A DNA stretch of 64,000 nucleotides from Roseomonas sp. E05 (GCF_030063475.1 NZ_JASIRT010000005.1:62001-126000); one strand, 5' to 3'; counted from the first letter of the stretch, positions 1-9,340 are shown. Numbers and translations: made by a program. Notes: a model not told the origin generated them from the sequence alone.

Positions 1-1997
1 TTCAGCTCGAAGCTGGCGAGCGGCACCCGCGCCGCCTCGCCCAGTTTCAGGGGCCGCAGCCCGACATCGATGTAGAGCGGCAGGTTCTCCGGCCGTACCT
101 GGTAGAAGGCGGCACGACCACCCTGCGCGTCGGCCATCTCGACGAAGCGCCAGACCAGATCCACCCGCCGCTCGCGCGCGCCCACCGGGTCGGACAGCGC
201 CACCCAGGAGCGGCCGCGGCGGCCGTACATGATGAAGGCATCCCCCTCGGGGGCGAAGAGCAGCGCCTTGTCACCCATCCGCACCAGGTTGGCATCCGCC
301 CGCCCCTGCGCGGCGACGATGGCGGTGGCGCGCGCCAGCTCCTCCGGCGTCGGCGGGTGCACCCGGCTGCGGGCCGGGCGCAGCAGCGTCCAGAGCCCGG
401 CGACGAAGAGCGCCAGCACGACGCCGAGCGTGGCGCGCATGCCGCGCGGGGTGCTGGCGTCCAGTTCGAACTGCCACCAGAGCTGGCGGGAATACTCGAC
501 GTCCCGGTGGGCGAAGAACAGCAGCCAGGCGGCGGCGGCGACCACGCCGGTCACCGCCAGCCACCAGCCCGGCGTCAGGCTCGGAGTGAGCATCCGCGCC
601 CGCCGGTCGAAACGCTCGCGCGAGACCACCAGGGCGATGCCGAGCAGCGCCAGCAGCGGCAGTTCCAGCTCGCCGCCGCCGCGGGCGATGGAGAGCACCA
701 GCCCGGCGCCGGTGAGGCAGGTGGCCAGCCACCAGGCGCCGTCCAGCCGGTGCACCAGCCCGTGCGCGACGAAGATCAGCGCCAGCCCGCCGACGCTGGC
801 CAGCAGGTGCGAGGCCTCGAAGAGCGGCAGCGGCAGCGCGGGCGCGAGCAGGCCGGGCGTGTCCCCGACCGGCGGCGTGACGCCACCGAGCAGCAGCGCC
901 GCGCCGGCCGCGAAGGCGCCGGCGCCGAGGAAGCGCGGCATCAGCCGGGTGGCGGCGCGCACCGCGCGGGTGCCGCCCTCCAGCAGATGGGCCCGGCGGC
1001 TCACCTCGAAGCCGGCCAGCAGCAGGATCGCCAGGCCGAGCGGCAGGGCGAAGTAGGTCAGCCGGTAGAGCACCAGCGCCGCCGCCACCTGGTCGAGCGG
1101 CACGGCGCTGTTGTGGAAGGCCAGCAGCACCACCGCCTCGAAGACGCCGATGCCGCCCGGCAGGTGGCTGGCGGCGCCGATGGCGATGGCCACGGCATAG
1201 AGCGCCATGAAGGAGGGCAGGTCCACCGCGCCGGGCGGCAGCAGCAGCCACAGGACCGTGGCGGCGGCGCCGATATCCACCAGGGAGATGATGCCCTGCA
1301 GCAGGATCAGCCGCGCCGGCGGCATGCGCAGGACGAAGCGGCCAAGCCGCAGCCCCTTGCGCATCCGCCCCAGCACCGCCACGCCGGCGAGCAGCGCCAG
1401 CAGGGCGCCGGCCAGCAGCCGGAGCAGCATGGCGGGCAGGCCGAACCAGCCGGCCATCGCCTCCGCCTCCAGCAGCAGGCCGAGCGCCGCGACGGCGTAG
1501 AGCCCGAGCACGAAGCTGGCGGTGACGAAGACCAGCAGCCGGCCGATCCGCGCCGGCTCCAGCCCGGCGGCGGCATAGATCCGCCAGCGCACCGCGCTGC
1601 CGGTGAAGGCGCCGACGCCCAGCGTGTTGCTGAGCGCGAAGCCGCAGAAGGCGGCCAGCGCGCCGATGCGTGGCGGCACCGCGCCCGGTGCGACATGCCG
1701 CAGGGCGGAGAGGTCGTAGCCCAGCATCGCCAGGAAGCTGACCGCCGTGGCGCCCACCGCCGCCAGCAGCACCATCAGCGGCTTCGACTGCAGGGCGGCG
1801 ATCACCGCCGGATAGTCCAGTTCGCGCGAGAGGGCCTGCAGCGCGCCCAGTGCCAGCAACGCGAGCAGCACACCGCCAGCCAGCAGCAGCCAGGGCCGCA
1901 GCAGCGCCAGCCGGTGCCGCATGCCCAGGCCGGCGGGCGGCGCGCCCTCCGACTGGGCGGGAGCCGACTCAGGGGTTTCGGCGGTGAGGCCGTTCAT
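1..1997 (-). CDS. mprF: MprF-like lysylphosphatidylglycerol synthase/flippase, 3' end cut by the window edge
   Basis: Open minus-strand frame of about 665 residues running off the window start without a stop. The first ~480 residues are very hydrophobic, with repeated membrane segments (such as LLVFVTASFVLGLYAVAALG) and the LPGGIGVFEAVVL stretch typical of the MprF flippase domain. After an HPPTPEEL linker a soluble part begins (MGDKALLFAPEGDAFIMYG, then SWVALSDPVG), matching the start of the DUF2156 synthetase domain. The family attaches lysine or alanine from aminoacyl-tRNA to phosphatidylglycerol and flips the lipid outward, giving resistance to cationic peptides. Family members are usually about 850 residues, so roughly 200 C-terminal residues lie outside. 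Start chosen at MNGLTAETPE; MRHRLALLRP about 26 codons later is an alternative. Confidence 0.85.
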   Translation of the reverse strand, partial: MNGLTAETPESAPAQSEGAPPAGLGMRHRLALLRPWLLLAGGVLLALLALGALQALSRELDYPAVIAALQSKPLMVLLAAVGATAVSFLAMLGYDLSALRHVAPGAVPPRIGALAAFCGFALSNTLGVGAFTGSAVRWRIYAAAGLEPARIGRLLVFVTASFVLGLYAVAALGLLLEAEAMAGWFGLPAMLLRLLAGALLALLAGVAVLGRMRKGLRLGRFVLRMPPARLILLQGIISLVDIGAAATVLWLLLPPGAVDLPSFMALYAVAIAIGAASHLPGGIGVFEAVVLLAFHNSAVPLDQVAAALVLYRLTYFALPLGLAILLLAGFEVSRRAHLLEGGTRAVRAATRLMPRFLGAGAFAAGAALLLGGVTPPVGDTPGLLAPALPLPLFEASHLLASVGGLALIFVAHGLVHRLDGAWWLATCLTGAGLVLSIARGGGELELPLLALLGIALVVSRERFDRRARMLTPSLTPGWWLAVTGVVAAAAWLLFFAHRDVEYSRQLWWQFELDASTPRGMRATLGVVLALFVAGLWTLLRPARSRVHPPTPEELARATAIVAAQGRADANLVRMGDKALLFAPEGDAFIMYGRRGRSWVALSDPVGARERRVDLVWRFVEMADAQGGRAAFYQVRPENLPLYIDVGLRPLKLGEAARVPLASFEL

Positions 1998-2178
1998 CAG
2001 ATGTTCCCAGAAGCTTGGGACCGGCGAGGGGCTCAAGGCGGCTGTCATGGCGCCGGGCAGGCTGCCCGCGGGCCGTAGCGAAACAATGAAGGCCGTGTGG
2101 CCGGGTTGCCATGAAGCCCCGCCCCCGGCGCCCGAGGCCCCCTCCCCTTCCCTCAATCCCCCGCCGCGCGGAGGACCG

Positions 2179-3522
2179 TCAGTCGCGCCGGCCGACGAAG
2201 CGCTCCAGCCAGTGGATCGTGTAGTCGCCGGCCTGGAACTGCGCATCCTCCATGATGCGCTGGTGCAGCGGCAGCGTGGTCTTGATGCCGTCCACCACCA
2301 TCTCGGAGAGCGCCCGGCGCATGCGGCCGATCGCCTCGGCGCGGGTCTTGCCATGCACCACCAGCTTGGCCACCAGGCTGTCGTAATGCGGCGGCACGGC
2401 GTAGCCGGAGTAGAGCGCGCTATCCACCCGCACGCCGAGCCCGCCCGGCGCGTGGTAGGTGTTCACCCGCCCCGGCGACGGCGCGAAGCTCTCCGGGTCC
2501 TCGGCGGTGATGCGGCACTCGATGGCATGGCCGCTGAAGGTGATGTCCTCCTGGCCGTAGCCGAGCTTCTCGCCGGCGGCGACGCGGAGCTGCTCCTTCA
2601 CCAGGTCGATGCCGCAGACCATCTCGGTCACGGGGTGCTCGACCTGCAGGCGGGTGTTCATCTCGATGAAGGCGAACTGCCCGTCCTGCCAGAGGAACTC
2701 CAGCGTGCCGGCATTGCGGTAGCCGAGCTGCGAGAGGCCCCTGGTCACCTGTGCGCCGAGCGCATTGCGCTCCGCGGCGGTGAGCGCGGGCGAGCCGGCC
2801 TCCTCCACCAGCTTCTGGTGGCGGCGCTGCAGCGAGCAGTCGCGCTCGCCGAAATGCACCACCTCGCCGTGGGTGTCGGCCAGCACCTGCAGCTCGATAT
2901 GCCGCGGCCGGTCCAGGTACTTCTCCATGTAGACGGCGTCGTTGCCGAAGGCGGCCTTGGCCTCGGTGCGGGCGACGCGCCAGGCCTCCTCCAGCTCCTC
3001 GGCGGAGTGCGCCACCTTCATGCCGCGCCCGCCGCCGCCGGCGGCGGCCTTGATCAGCACCGGATACTTGATGCGCTCGGCGACCTCGCGCGCCTCCTCC
3101 AGGCTGGCCAGCTCGCCGTCGCTGCCCGGCACCAGCGGCACGTTGAGCGACTTCATCGCCTGCTTGGCGGCAATCTTGTCGCCCATCATGCGGATGTGCT
3201 CGGGCGAGGGCCCGATGAAGGTGAAGCCATGCGCCTCCACCATCTCGGCGAAGCTGGCATTCTCGGAGAGGAAGCCATAGCCGGGATGGATGGCCTCCGC
3301 GCCGGTGATGCTGGCGGCCGAGAGGATGGCGGCGACGTTCAGGTAGCTGTCGCGTGCAGCGGGTGGACCGATGCAGACGCTTTCATCCGCCAGCCGCACA
3401 TGCATGGCGGTGGCGTCGGCCGTGGAGTGCACGGCCACGGTGCGGATGCCCATTTCCTGGCAGGCGCGGTGGACGCGCAGCGCGATCTCGCCGCGATTGG
3501 CGATCAGCACCTTCTTGAACAT
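2179..3522 (-). CDS. accC: Acetyl-CoA carboxylase, biotin carboxylase subunit
   Basis: 447 residues, the normal length for AccC. The protein begins [17 protein letters not shown], the biotin carboxylase N-terminal fold, followed by an ATP-grasp domain with the glycine-rich loop [11 protein letters not shown] near residue 160 and the catalytic stretch [14 protein letters not shown] near 290. It carboxylates biotin on AccB using ATP and bicarbonate, the first half of malonyl-CoA synthesis. It lies 12 bases after accB in the order aroQ-accB-accC, common in alphaproteobacteria, so the three are probably co-transcribed. Confidence 0.97.
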   Translation of the reverse strand: MFKKVLIANRGEIALRVHRACQEMGIRTVAVHSTADATAMHVRLADESVCIGPPAARDSYLNVAAILSAASITGAEAIHPGYGFLSENASFAEMVEAHGFTFIGPSPEHIRMMGDKIAAKQAMKSLNVPLVPGSDGELASLEEAREVAERIKYPVLIKAAAGGGGRGMKVAHSAEELEEAWRVARTEAKAAFGNDAVYMEKYLDRPRHIELQVLADTHGEVVHFGERDCSLQRRHQKLVEEAGSPALTAAERNALGAQVTRGLSQLGYRNAGTLEFLWQDGQFAFIEMNTRLQVEHPVTEMVCGIDLVKEQLRVAAGEKLGYGQEDITFSGHAIECRITAEDPESFAPSPGRVNTYHAPGGLGVRVDSALYSGYAVPPHYDSLVAKLVVHGKTRAEAIGRMRRALSEMVVDGIKTTLPLHQRIMEDAQFQAGDYTIHWLERFVGRRD

Positions 3523-3534
3523 GGCGTAGTGCCT

Positions 3535-4011
3535 TTACTCGACCACCATCAGCGGCTCGCCGAACTCGACCGGCGCCCCGCTCTCGATCAGGATGCGCGT
3601 GACGGTGCCGGCCTTCGGTGCCTTGATCTGGTTGAAGGTCTTCATCGCCTCGATCAGCAGCAGGGTCTGCCCGGCAGCCACCTTGGCGCCCGGCGTGACG
3701 AAGGGCGCCGCGCCCGGCTCGGGCGCGAGATAGGCGACGCCCACCATCGGCGAGGTGACGGCGCCCGGCGTGGAGGCATCCACCACCGCCTCGGCGGCGG
3801 GAACGGGGGCAGCGGCCTGCACCAGGCCCGGAGCGGCAGCCGGCGCCGCGGCGACCGGCGCCGCCGCCATGGCCACCGGCGCCACCGTCACGCTGCGGGT
3901 GACGCGCACGCGGCTGTCCTTGTCGGCCAGTTCGATCTCGGTGAGGTCGGTCTCCCGCAGGATCTGCGCGAGCGCCCGGATCGCTTCCGGGCTGAAGGAA
4001 ATGCCGCTCAT
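3535..4011 (-). CDS. accB: Acetyl-CoA carboxylase, biotin carboxyl carrier protein
   Basis: 158 residues. The C-terminal half is a biotinyl domain with the biotin attachment motif EAMKTFNQI (Lys near residue 124). The N-terminal ~45 residues form the usual leader domain, then an Ala/Pro-rich flexible linker (VAMAAAPVAAAPAAAPG) allows the carrier to swing between AccC and the carboxyltransferase. The start at ATG 4011 gives MSGISFSPEAIRALAQIL, a normal AccB N terminus. It sits between aroQ (51 bases upstream) and accC (12 bases downstream). Confidence 0.96.
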   Translation of the reverse strand: MSGISFSPEAIRALAQILRETDLTEIELADKDSRVRVTRSVTVAPVAMAAAPVAAAPAAAPGLVQAAAPVPAAEAVVDASTPGAVTSPMVGVAYLAPEPGAAPFVTPGAKVAAGQTLLLIEAMKTFNQIKAPKAGTVTRILIESGAPVEFGEPLMVVE

Positions 4012-4062
4012 AACGTTTCTCTGCGAACCTCTCGGATACGCCGCCCCATGCGGTGCTGCAGT

Positions 4063-4518
4063 TCAGTCCTGCTCGGACTGGGCGAGGATGCCGGCGATGC
4101 CGCGCAGCGCCAGCGCATAGCCATGCGGGCCAAGGCCGCAGATGACGCCCTGCGCCGCGCGGGACACATAGGACAGGTGCCGGAAGGATTCCCGGCGATG
4201 GATGTTGCTCAGATGGACCTCGACCACCGGCAGGTCGGAGGCCAGCAGGGCATCCATCAGCGCGATCGAGGTATGGGAGTAGCCGGCCGGGTTGATCACG
4301 ATGCCCGCCGCCATGCTGCGCGCCTCCTGCACCCAGGAGATCAGCTCGCCCTCGACATTGGTCTGCCGGAAGTCGATCGCCAGGTCGAGCGCGTCCGCCG
4401 TCTCGGCGCAGAGCGCCTCGATGTCGTCCAGCGTCTCGTGGCCATAGATTTCCGGCTGGCGGGTGCCGAGCAGGTTCAGGTTGGGGCCATTGAGCACGAA
4501 AATCAGCGGCGGGTTCAC
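4063..4518 (-). CDS. aroQ: Type II 3-dehydroquinate dehydratase
   Basis: About 151 residues from the GTG at 4518, which gives the conserved N terminus [18 protein letters not shown]; starting further upstream would add a non-conserved Arg/Cys-rich extension. Family landmarks are [16 protein letters not shown] (catalytic Tyr), [13 protein letters not shown] and [12 protein letters not shown] (catalytic His). It dehydrates 3-dehydroquinate to 3-dehydroshikimate in the shikimate pathway and forms dodecamers in known members. It is first in the aroQ-accB-accC transcription unit. Confidence 0.95.
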   Translation of the reverse strand: MNPPLIFVLNGPNLNLLGTRQPEIYGHETLDDIEALCAETADALDLAIDFRQTNVEGELISWVQEARSMAAGIVINPAGYSHTSIALMDALLASDLPVVEVHLSNIHRRESFRHLSYVSRAAQGVICGLGPHGYALALRGIAGILAQSEQD

Positions 4519-4685
4519 GTGGGGCTTCCGTCCGGTCCGATCGGCGCGCGTAGCACGGGGGGTTTCCGCACCGCAAGCGCAGGCGCTGCAAGCCTTTCCG
4601 CCGGGAAGCCGCATCCAGGCCCGCGCCCCGGCCATATCCTGTTGATATCGTTAACAGTCCAGGCGCGGGGCAGCCCCGCCGGAGT

Positions 4686-4808
4686 TCAGGCGGCCATGGC
4701 GATGCAGCGCTCCGCACCGCGCCGGCAGGCAGCGATGCAACTCTCCACCTTGTTCAGCCGGGTGCGGTCCTCGATGCAGCGCGGCATCTCCAGGGAAAGC
4801 CGGCTCAT
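4686..4808 (-). CDS. Putative 40-residue cysteine-containing small protein
   Basis: Short ORF starting MSRLSLEMPRCIEDRTRLN, with four cysteines near positions 11, 24, 28 and 35 (C-x12-C-x3-C-x6-C) and many basic residues. A strong ribosome site (GGGAGGAGACGGAAG) directly precedes the ATG, the main reason to believe it. It lies about 105 bases downstream of the betaine transporter on the same strand, after a GC-rich hairpin. The spaced cysteines suggest metal or redox chemistry, but I do not recognise the family. It could also be a spurious ORF in GC-rich DNA. Confidence 0.4.
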   Translation of the reverse strand: MSRLSLEMPRCIEDRTRLNKVESCIAACRRGAERCIAMAA

Positions 4809-4863
4809 CTTCCGTCTCCTCCCGGTGGGCAGGAAAGGAGTCGGCCGCTCCCTCAAAGAGGTT

Positions 4864-4888
4864 GCCGCCGGGGGGGCGCCCCGGCGGC
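4864..4888 (-). terminator. GC-rich hairpin after the betaine transporter
   Basis: Perfect 10-bp stem (GCCGCCGGGG / CCCCGGCGGC) with a 5-base loop, 24 bases after the transporter stop on the minus strand, followed by AACCTCTTTGA rather than a clear U tract. It is likely a terminator or partial terminator between the transporter and the small ORF. Confidence 0.5.
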
Positions 4889-4912
4889 CCGGCCCTTGCC
4901 GGCCGGCCGGCC

Positions 4913-6886
4913 TCAGAGGCCGTGCACGGCGTGCAGGTACTGGAAATGCCGGTCGTACTGGGCCAGCACGTCCTGGATCATCTCCTCCCGGGTATAGCCC
5001 ATCACGTCGTAGTCCTGGCTGCCTTCCTCCAGGAACACCTCGGCACGGTAGTAGTGCTCGTGCCGCTCCCGCTCCGGGGCGCTCTCGAAGTAGGTGAAGC
5101 TCGGCATGGCGTATTCGCGCAGGCGGACGCCGTACTGGAACTCCTCCAGCGCGCCGGGCATGGAGACCAGCCGCAGCCGCCCCTCGCGCCGGTGCAGCTC
5201 GGCACTCAGGCCACGGCCGCGCAGCTCGGCGGCCACGGCCTCCAGCGCGGGAGCGGCCGTTTCCTCCAGGAAGCGCAGCACCTCGGCCTTGTGCGGATGC
5301 GCGAGGATGCCGTGCAGCTGGCGTTGCCAGGAGAGGCCCTGGCGCGGCGGCAGGTTGGTGGCCAGGGCGTTCTGCCGCAGCCCCTCGCGCTGCAGGCCGC
5401 GCCACAGCCCGTAGCAGATCAGCAGCATGATGATCGCAAAGGGCAGCGCGCTGGCGATGGCCGCCGTCTGCAGCGCCTGCAGCCCGCCCGAGGCCAGCAG
5501 CACCGCGGCGATCACGCCGGAGGAGACCGCCCAGAAGATGCGCTGCAGCACCGGCACGTTGTCCCGCCCGCCGGCGGCGATGGTGCTGACCACCAGGGCG
5601 GCGCTGTCCGCCGAGGTGATGAAGAAGGTGACGATCAGCAGCATCGCCAGCCAGGAGCTGATGGTGGCCAGCGGGTACTGCTCCAGGAAGACGAAGAGCG
5701 CCAGCGTCACGTCGTTCTGCACGGCCTCCGAGACGGCCTGGGTGGCCCCGCTCAGGTGCAGGTAGATGGCGCTGTCGCCGAAGACGGTCATCCAGGCGAA
5801 GGTGAAGCCGGTGGGCACCAGCAGCACGCCCAGGGTGAACTCGCGGATGGTCCGCCCGCGCGAGATGCGGGCGATGAACATGCCGACGAAGGGCGACCAG
5901 GCGATCCACCAGCCCCAGTAGAACAGGGTCCAGTCGCTCAGCCAGTCGTTCGGGGCATAGGCGTACATGTAGAAGCTGCGTTCGGCGAACTGGTCGATGT
6001 AGCCGCCCAGGTTCTGCACGAAGGTGCGCAGCAGGAAGGTGGTCGGCCCGACGACGAAGACGAAGACCAGCAGGATGCTGGCCATGATCAGGTTGGCGTT
6101 CGACAGCAGCTTGATGCCCTTGTCGAGACCGGAGACCACCGAGAGGGTGGCCAGCGCGGTGATCACCGCGATCAGCACCACCTGCACCCCGAAGCCCACG
6201 GGCAGGCCGAGCACATGCGCCAGGCCGGCATTCACCTGCAGCGCGCCGAGGCCGAGCGAGGTGGCCACCCCGAACATGGTGCCGAGAATGGCGAAGATGT
6301 CCACCGCATGGCCCATCCAGCCGTGGATGCGCTCGCCGATCAGCGGGTAGAGCGCCGAGCGCAGGCTCAGCGGCAGGCCGTGGCGGAAGCTGAAATAGGC
6401 CAGGCTGAGCCCGATCACGGCGTAGATCGCCCAGGCATGCAGCCCCCAGTGGAAGTAGCTGAGGCGCATGGCGGCGCGGGCGGCGGCGATGCTGGCCGGC
6501 TCGCCCTCCGGCGGCGCCATGAAGTGCGTCACCGGCTCGGCGACGCCGAAGAACACCAGTCCGATGCCCATGCCGGCGCTGAACAGCATGGCGAACCAGG
6601 CGGCATAGCTGAAATCCGGCTCCGAATGGTTGGGGCCGAGGCGGATGCGGCCGTAGCCGCTGATCGCCAGCCCCGCCACGAAGATCAGGAAGCCGGTCAC
6701 CACCAGCAGGTAGAACCAGCCGAGCTCAGCGGTGATCCAGCGCTGAACCGCGCTGAAGGTGGCGGCGGCGGTCTCTGGCGCCAGCACGCCGAACAGCACG
6801 AACAGCAGGGTCAGGGCGGCCGCGCCGATGAACACCGTCGGGTTGACGGCGGCACGGCCGGTGGTCGGGGAGGCAGGCTCGCTCAC
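4913..6886 (-). CDS. betT: BCCT-family glycine betaine/choline transporter with long C-terminal domain
   Basis: 657 residues from GTG 6886, preceded by CGAGGAGACGCATT; the upstream ATG at 6949 lacks such a site and adds an Arg/Pro-rich extension. Membrane segments fill residues ~15-500. BCCT landmarks are the glycine-rich TM3 stretch SAGMGIGLVFFG and the TM8 Trp motif (YWGWWIAWSPFVGMFIARIS). The last ~150 residues form a soluble domain containing Leu-rich and acidic stretches (AEVFLEEGSQDYDVMGYT), as in long BetT proteins where it responds to osmotic stress. The family imports betaine, choline or related osmolytes with Na+ or H+. No bet biosynthetic genes are adjacent, so the exact substrate is open. 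Confidence 0.92.
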   Translation of the reverse strand: MSEPASPTTGRAAVNPTVFIGAAALTLLFVLFGVLAPETAAATFSAVQRWITAELGWFYLLVVTGFLIFVAGLAISGYGRIRLGPNHSEPDFSYAAWFAMLFSAGMGIGLVFFGVAEPVTHFMAPPEGEPASIAAARAAMRLSYFHWGLHAWAIYAVIGLSLAYFSFRHGLPLSLRSALYPLIGERIHGWMGHAVDIFAILGTMFGVATSLGLGALQVNAGLAHVLGLPVGFGVQVVLIAVITALATLSVVSGLDKGIKLLSNANLIMASILLVFVFVVGPTTFLLRTFVQNLGGYIDQFAERSFYMYAYAPNDWLSDWTLFYWGWWIAWSPFVGMFIARISRGRTIREFTLGVLLVPTGFTFAWMTVFGDSAIYLHLSGATQAVSEAVQNDVTLALFVFLEQYPLATISSWLAMLLIVTFFITSADSAALVVSTIAAGGRDNVPVLQRIFWAVSSGVIAAVLLASGGLQALQTAAIASALPFAIIMLLICYGLWRGLQREGLRQNALATNLPPRQGLSWQRQLHGILAHPHKAEVLRFLEETAAPALEAVAAELRGRGLSAELHRREGRLRLVSMPGALEEFQYGVRLREYAMPSFTYFESAPERERHEHYYRAEVFLEEGSQDYDVMGYTREEMIQDVLAQYDRHFQYLHAVHGL

Positions 6887-6990
6887 AATGCGTCTCCTCG
6901 GAAGTCGGGGCATCGGCCGGGCTGGCCGGGGGGCGCCGCCGCGGATCACCCCGGGGCCTTCGCGGGCAGCCGGCCGCGCCCGGCCTGCCG

Positions 6991-7010
6991 GTCACGTAAC
7001 CATTCGTGAC
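6991..7010. promoter_or_regulatory. Perfect inverted repeat in the divergent betT/lipoprotein spacer
   Basis: GTCACG, 8 bases, CGTGAC, between the divergently transcribed betaine transporter and SlyB-like lipoprotein genes. The symmetry and position suggest a regulator site, but no regulator gene is adjacent and chance occurrence cannot be excluded. Confidence 0.3.
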
Positions 7011-7152
7011 AACTCGGCAGACCTGCTGAAGTTCTGCCGCCCCGCGCAGGTTGCACGGCGCGGCATGGAAGCTCTGCCCAGAGCATGGGATGACACCGCA
7101 CCGCCGCTTGCCTAGTTTGCGCCGCAGCGTTCCACCCTGGAGGGAGGCCGAG

Positions 7153-7857
7153 ATGACCCCGCTTGCCAGGTTCGGGCTGCCGGTGCTGCTGCTGAGCGGC
7201 CTGCTGGCCGGCTGCAGCCCGAGCTATTCACCGGACACCTATGCCAGCCGCGCGGTGCAGCAGGCCAACAAGGTCGAACAGGGCGTGGTCGTCGGCCGCC
7301 GCGCCATCGAGATCGCGGCGGACGGCACCACCGGCATGGCGAGCGGCGCCGCGGCGGGCGGCGTGGCCGGCAGCCGGATCGGCGGCGGCGACATCACCTC
7401 CGCCTTCGGCGGCATCGGCGGCGGCCTGATCGGCGGCCTGCTGGGCGCGGCCGCGGAAAAGGGCGCCGGGGCCCAGCAGGGCTACGAGTACATCGTGCGC
7501 AAGCCCAGCGGCGAGCTGGTCTCGGTCGTGCAGCGGGACGACACGCCGCTGGCGCTCGGCCAGAAGGTGCTGGTGATCGCCGGCGCACAGGCCCGCATCG
7601 TGCCCGACTACACCGTGCCCAACGAGAACCCGCCCGGCCCCGCTCCCACCGCTGCGGCGCCGGCCGCCCCGCCCGGCGCCGCGCCCGCCCCCCTGCCGCA
7701 GCCCTCCGCCGCGCCTCCATTGCCCCTGCAGGAGGAAGCCCTGCCGCCCCCGGCCGGCTCCGAGGCGCCCACTGAGGCGCCCACCGAGGCCGCGCCGGCC
7801 AGCCCCGCCTCCAGCGGCCCTTCGCCGCAGAGCGTGGTGCCTGGGCTGGCCATCTGA
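7153..7857 (+). CDS. SlyB/Pcp-like glycine-zipper outer membrane lipoprotein
   Basis: 234 residues from ATG 7153, preceded by GGAGGGAGGCCGAG. The N terminus is a lipoprotein signal peptide ending in LLAGC (lipidated Cys near residue 20). A glycine zipper follows ([15 protein letters not shown], residues ~80-105), then a conserved C-terminal fold ([18 protein letters not shown]) resembling SlyB/Pcp. The final ~75 residues are Pro/Ala-rich low-complexity sequence, longer than in standard 150-residue SlyB proteins. It is probably an outer membrane lipoprotein with an envelope-integrity role; the precise function is unknown. Confidence 0.85.
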   Translation: MTPLARFGLPVLLLSGLLAGCSPSYSPDTYASRAVQQANKVEQGVVVGRRAIEIAADGTTGMASGAAAGGVAGSRIGGGDITSAFGGIGGGLIGGLLGAAAEKGAGAQQGYEYIVRKPSGELVSVVQRDDTPLALGQKVLVIAGAQARIVPDYTVPNENPPGPAPTAAAPAAPPGAAPAPLPQPSAAPPLPLQEEALPPPAGSEAPTEAPTEAAPASPASSGPSPQSVVPGLAI

Positions 7858-7992
7858 GAGAGACGGCGCGAAAGGCCCCGGCACCGGAGCAAGGGTTCCC
7901 ACCCTGCCTCTCCCGGTGGTCTGGAACCGGGGTGATGCATTCACCGCCCTGCCCCCCTTTCCCCCCGGCCCACCCCGCGCCACATTCGCGCC

Positions 7993-8205
7993 ATGGCGGA
8001 CAGCATCGAGATCACGATCAACGGGGAAACCCGCTTCATCCAGAACCCGGCGACGGTGGCTGACCTGCTGGCGACGCTCAGCCTGGACACCCGCAAGGTG
8101 GCGGTCGAGCGGAACCTGGAGATCGTGCCGCGCTCCGCCTACGGCGCCACCACGCTCGCCGCGGGGGACACGCTGGAAATCGTGCACTTCATCGGCGGGG
8201 GCTGA
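7993..8205 (+). CDS. thiS: Sulfur carrier protein ThiS
   Basis: 70 residues, ubiquitin-like fold, ending in FIGGG. The C-terminal Gly-Gly is adenylated and converted to a thiocarboxylate that donates sulfur to the thiazole ring of thiamine. It starts [15 protein letters not shown] and is followed after 4 bases by thiG, its partner enzyme. I see no TPP-riboswitch consensus in the 135 bases upstream. Confidence 0.95.
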   Translation: MADSIEITINGETRFIQNPATVADLLATLSLDTRKVAVERNLEIVPRSAYGATTLAAGDTLEIVHFIGGG

Positions 8206-8209
8206 GCCC

Positions 8210-9004
8210 ATGGACGGCTATCAGAATCAGGCGGACGACAGCTGGGAAGTGGCGGGGCACCGCTTCCGCTCCCGCCTCGTCGTCGGCACCGGGCGCTACA
8301 AGACGCTGGAGGAGACCGCCGCCGCCATCGAGGCGAGCGGCGCCGAGATGGTCACCGTCGCGGTGCGGCGGGTGAACCTCTCCGACTCCAGCGCGCCCAT
8401 GCTGCAGGACTTCGTGGACCCGAAGCGCTACACCTACCTGCCCAATACCGCCGGCTGCCACACCGCGCAGGACGCCGTGCGCACCCTGCGCCTGGCGCGC
8501 GAGGCCGGCGGCTGGAACCTGGTGAAGCTGGAGGTGCTGGGTCCGCCGCCCTTCCTCTATCCGGACATGCCCGCCACCTTCCAGGCGGCCGAGGCCCTCA
8601 TCAAGGACGGCTTCCAGGTGATGGTCTACTGCGCCGACGACCCCCTGGCGGCCAAGCGCCTGGAGGAGATGGGGTGCGTCGCCGTCATGCCGCTCGGCGC
8701 GCCGATCGGGTCGGGCCTCGGCCTGACCAATCCCTTCATGCTGCACTCCATCATCGAGCAGGCCAAGGTGCCGGTGCTGGTGGATGCCGGCATCGGCACC
8801 GCCAGCGAGGCCGCCGCCGCCATGGAACTGGGCTGCGACGCGGTGCTGCTGAACTCGGCCATCGCCCACGCCAAGGACCCGGTGCGCATGGCGAAGGCGA
8901 TGAAGGCGGCGGTGGAGGCCGGGCGCCACGCCCACCTCGCCGGACGGATGCCGCGCAACTACAGCGCCGATCCCTCCAGCCCGCTCTCCGGGCTGATCCG
9001 CTAG
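8210..9004 (+). CDS. thiG: Thiazole synthase ThiG
   Basis: 264 residues, normal for ThiG, a TIM-barrel enzyme that joins 1-deoxy-xylulose 5-phosphate, a glycine-derived imine and sulfur from ThiS to form thiazole phosphate. Visible motifs: [12 protein letters not shown] at the N terminus, the Schiff-base lysine region NLVKLEVLG near residue 105, [12 protein letters not shown] near 165, and [18 protein letters not shown] near 190. It is translationally linked to thiS. No thiO, thiC, thiD or thiE is present in the window. The gene ends directly before a tandem repeat and hairpin element. Confidence 0.96.
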   Translation: MDGYQNQADDSWEVAGHRFRSRLVVGTGRYKTLEETAAAIEASGAEMVTVAVRRVNLSDSSAPMLQDFVDPKRYTYLPNTAGCHTAQDAVRTLRLAREAGGWNLVKLEVLGPPPFLYPDMPATFQAAEALIKDGFQVMVYCADDPLAAKRLEEMGCVAVMPLGAPIGSGLGLTNPFMLHSIIEQAKVPVLVDAGIGTASEAAAAMELGCDAVLLNSAIAHAKDPVRMAKAMKAAVEAGRHAHLAGRMPRNYSADPSSPLSGLIR

Positions 9005-9007
9005 CTT

Positions 9008-9171
9008 CCAGAGGGGGCTCCGGCCGCTCCGGACCGCGCGCCTGCCTCTCGCCCAGAGGGGGCTCCGCCCCCTCCGGACCTCGTGCCTGTCTCTCGCCCA
9101 GAGGGGGCTCCGCCCCCTCCGGACCTCGTGCCTGCCTCTCGCCCAGAGGGGGCTCCGCCCCCTCCGGACCT
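9008..9171 (+). repeat. Tandem 45-bp repeat, about 3.6 copies, each carrying a GC hairpin
   Basis: Copies begin at 9008, 9053, 9098 and 9143, exactly 45 bases apart. Copies 2-4 are almost identical; copy 1 is more diverged. Each holds the hairpin GAGGGGGC-TCC-GCCCCCTC followed by a spacer (CGGACCTCGTGCCTGCCTCTCG). The array follows the thiG stop and leads into a family-2 hairpin (9174-9210). The period is a multiple of three, so it also reads as a repeated peptide, which I regard as an artefact. Confidence 0.9.
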
Positions 9172-9173
9172 CC

Positions 9174-9210
9174 CCGGCTGGGGGGACAGTGTCCCCCCAG
9201 ACCCCGCCAT
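9174..9210 (+). terminator. Family-2 dispersed hairpin element, thiG copy
   Basis: An 11-bp stem (CTGGGGGGACA / TGTCCCCCCAG, one-base centre) ends in ACCCCGCCAT. The same order (variable GC hairpin, GGGGxGACA hairpin, ACCCCGCCAT) is found after emrB (9341-9407) and nikR (33821-33878), always oriented away from the upstream gene. It probably acts as a terminator or transcript-end stabiliser for thiSG. Confidence 0.7.
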
Positions 9211-9340
9211 CAACGGCGCTTTCGCCGTTCCGCGCCGGAGGGCATGGCCCTCCGGCGACTGCCGGCACGGCCCATGCTGCCTTTCTTGATTTCGATGCGG
9301 CTCCACGGTCCCGCGCCGGGGCGTCAGGCCGCCCAAAACG

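Noticed and set aside
1921-5097. Plus-strand ORF of 1058 codons opposite accC, accB and aroQ
   Set aside because: Antisense shadow of recognised genes; long reverse frames are common at this GC content, and its sequence is His/Arg-rich without domains. The same applies to other long antisense ORFs such as 4862-7009, 23465-26614 and 51778-56322.
7858-7992. TPP riboswitch upstream of thiSG
   Set aside because: I looked for the thi-box consensus (CTGAGA and the GCGTAGGGA-like end) and did not find it.
9008-9171. CRISPR-like array
   Set aside because: Units are contiguous with no unique spacers, each contains its own palindrome, and no cas genes are present.
9083-9289. Repetitive peptide with PEGAPPPPDL units encoded across the 45-bp array
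   Set aside because: The period happens to be divisible by three; there is no ribosome site, and each unit is dominated by an RNA hairpin, so a structural element is the better reading.
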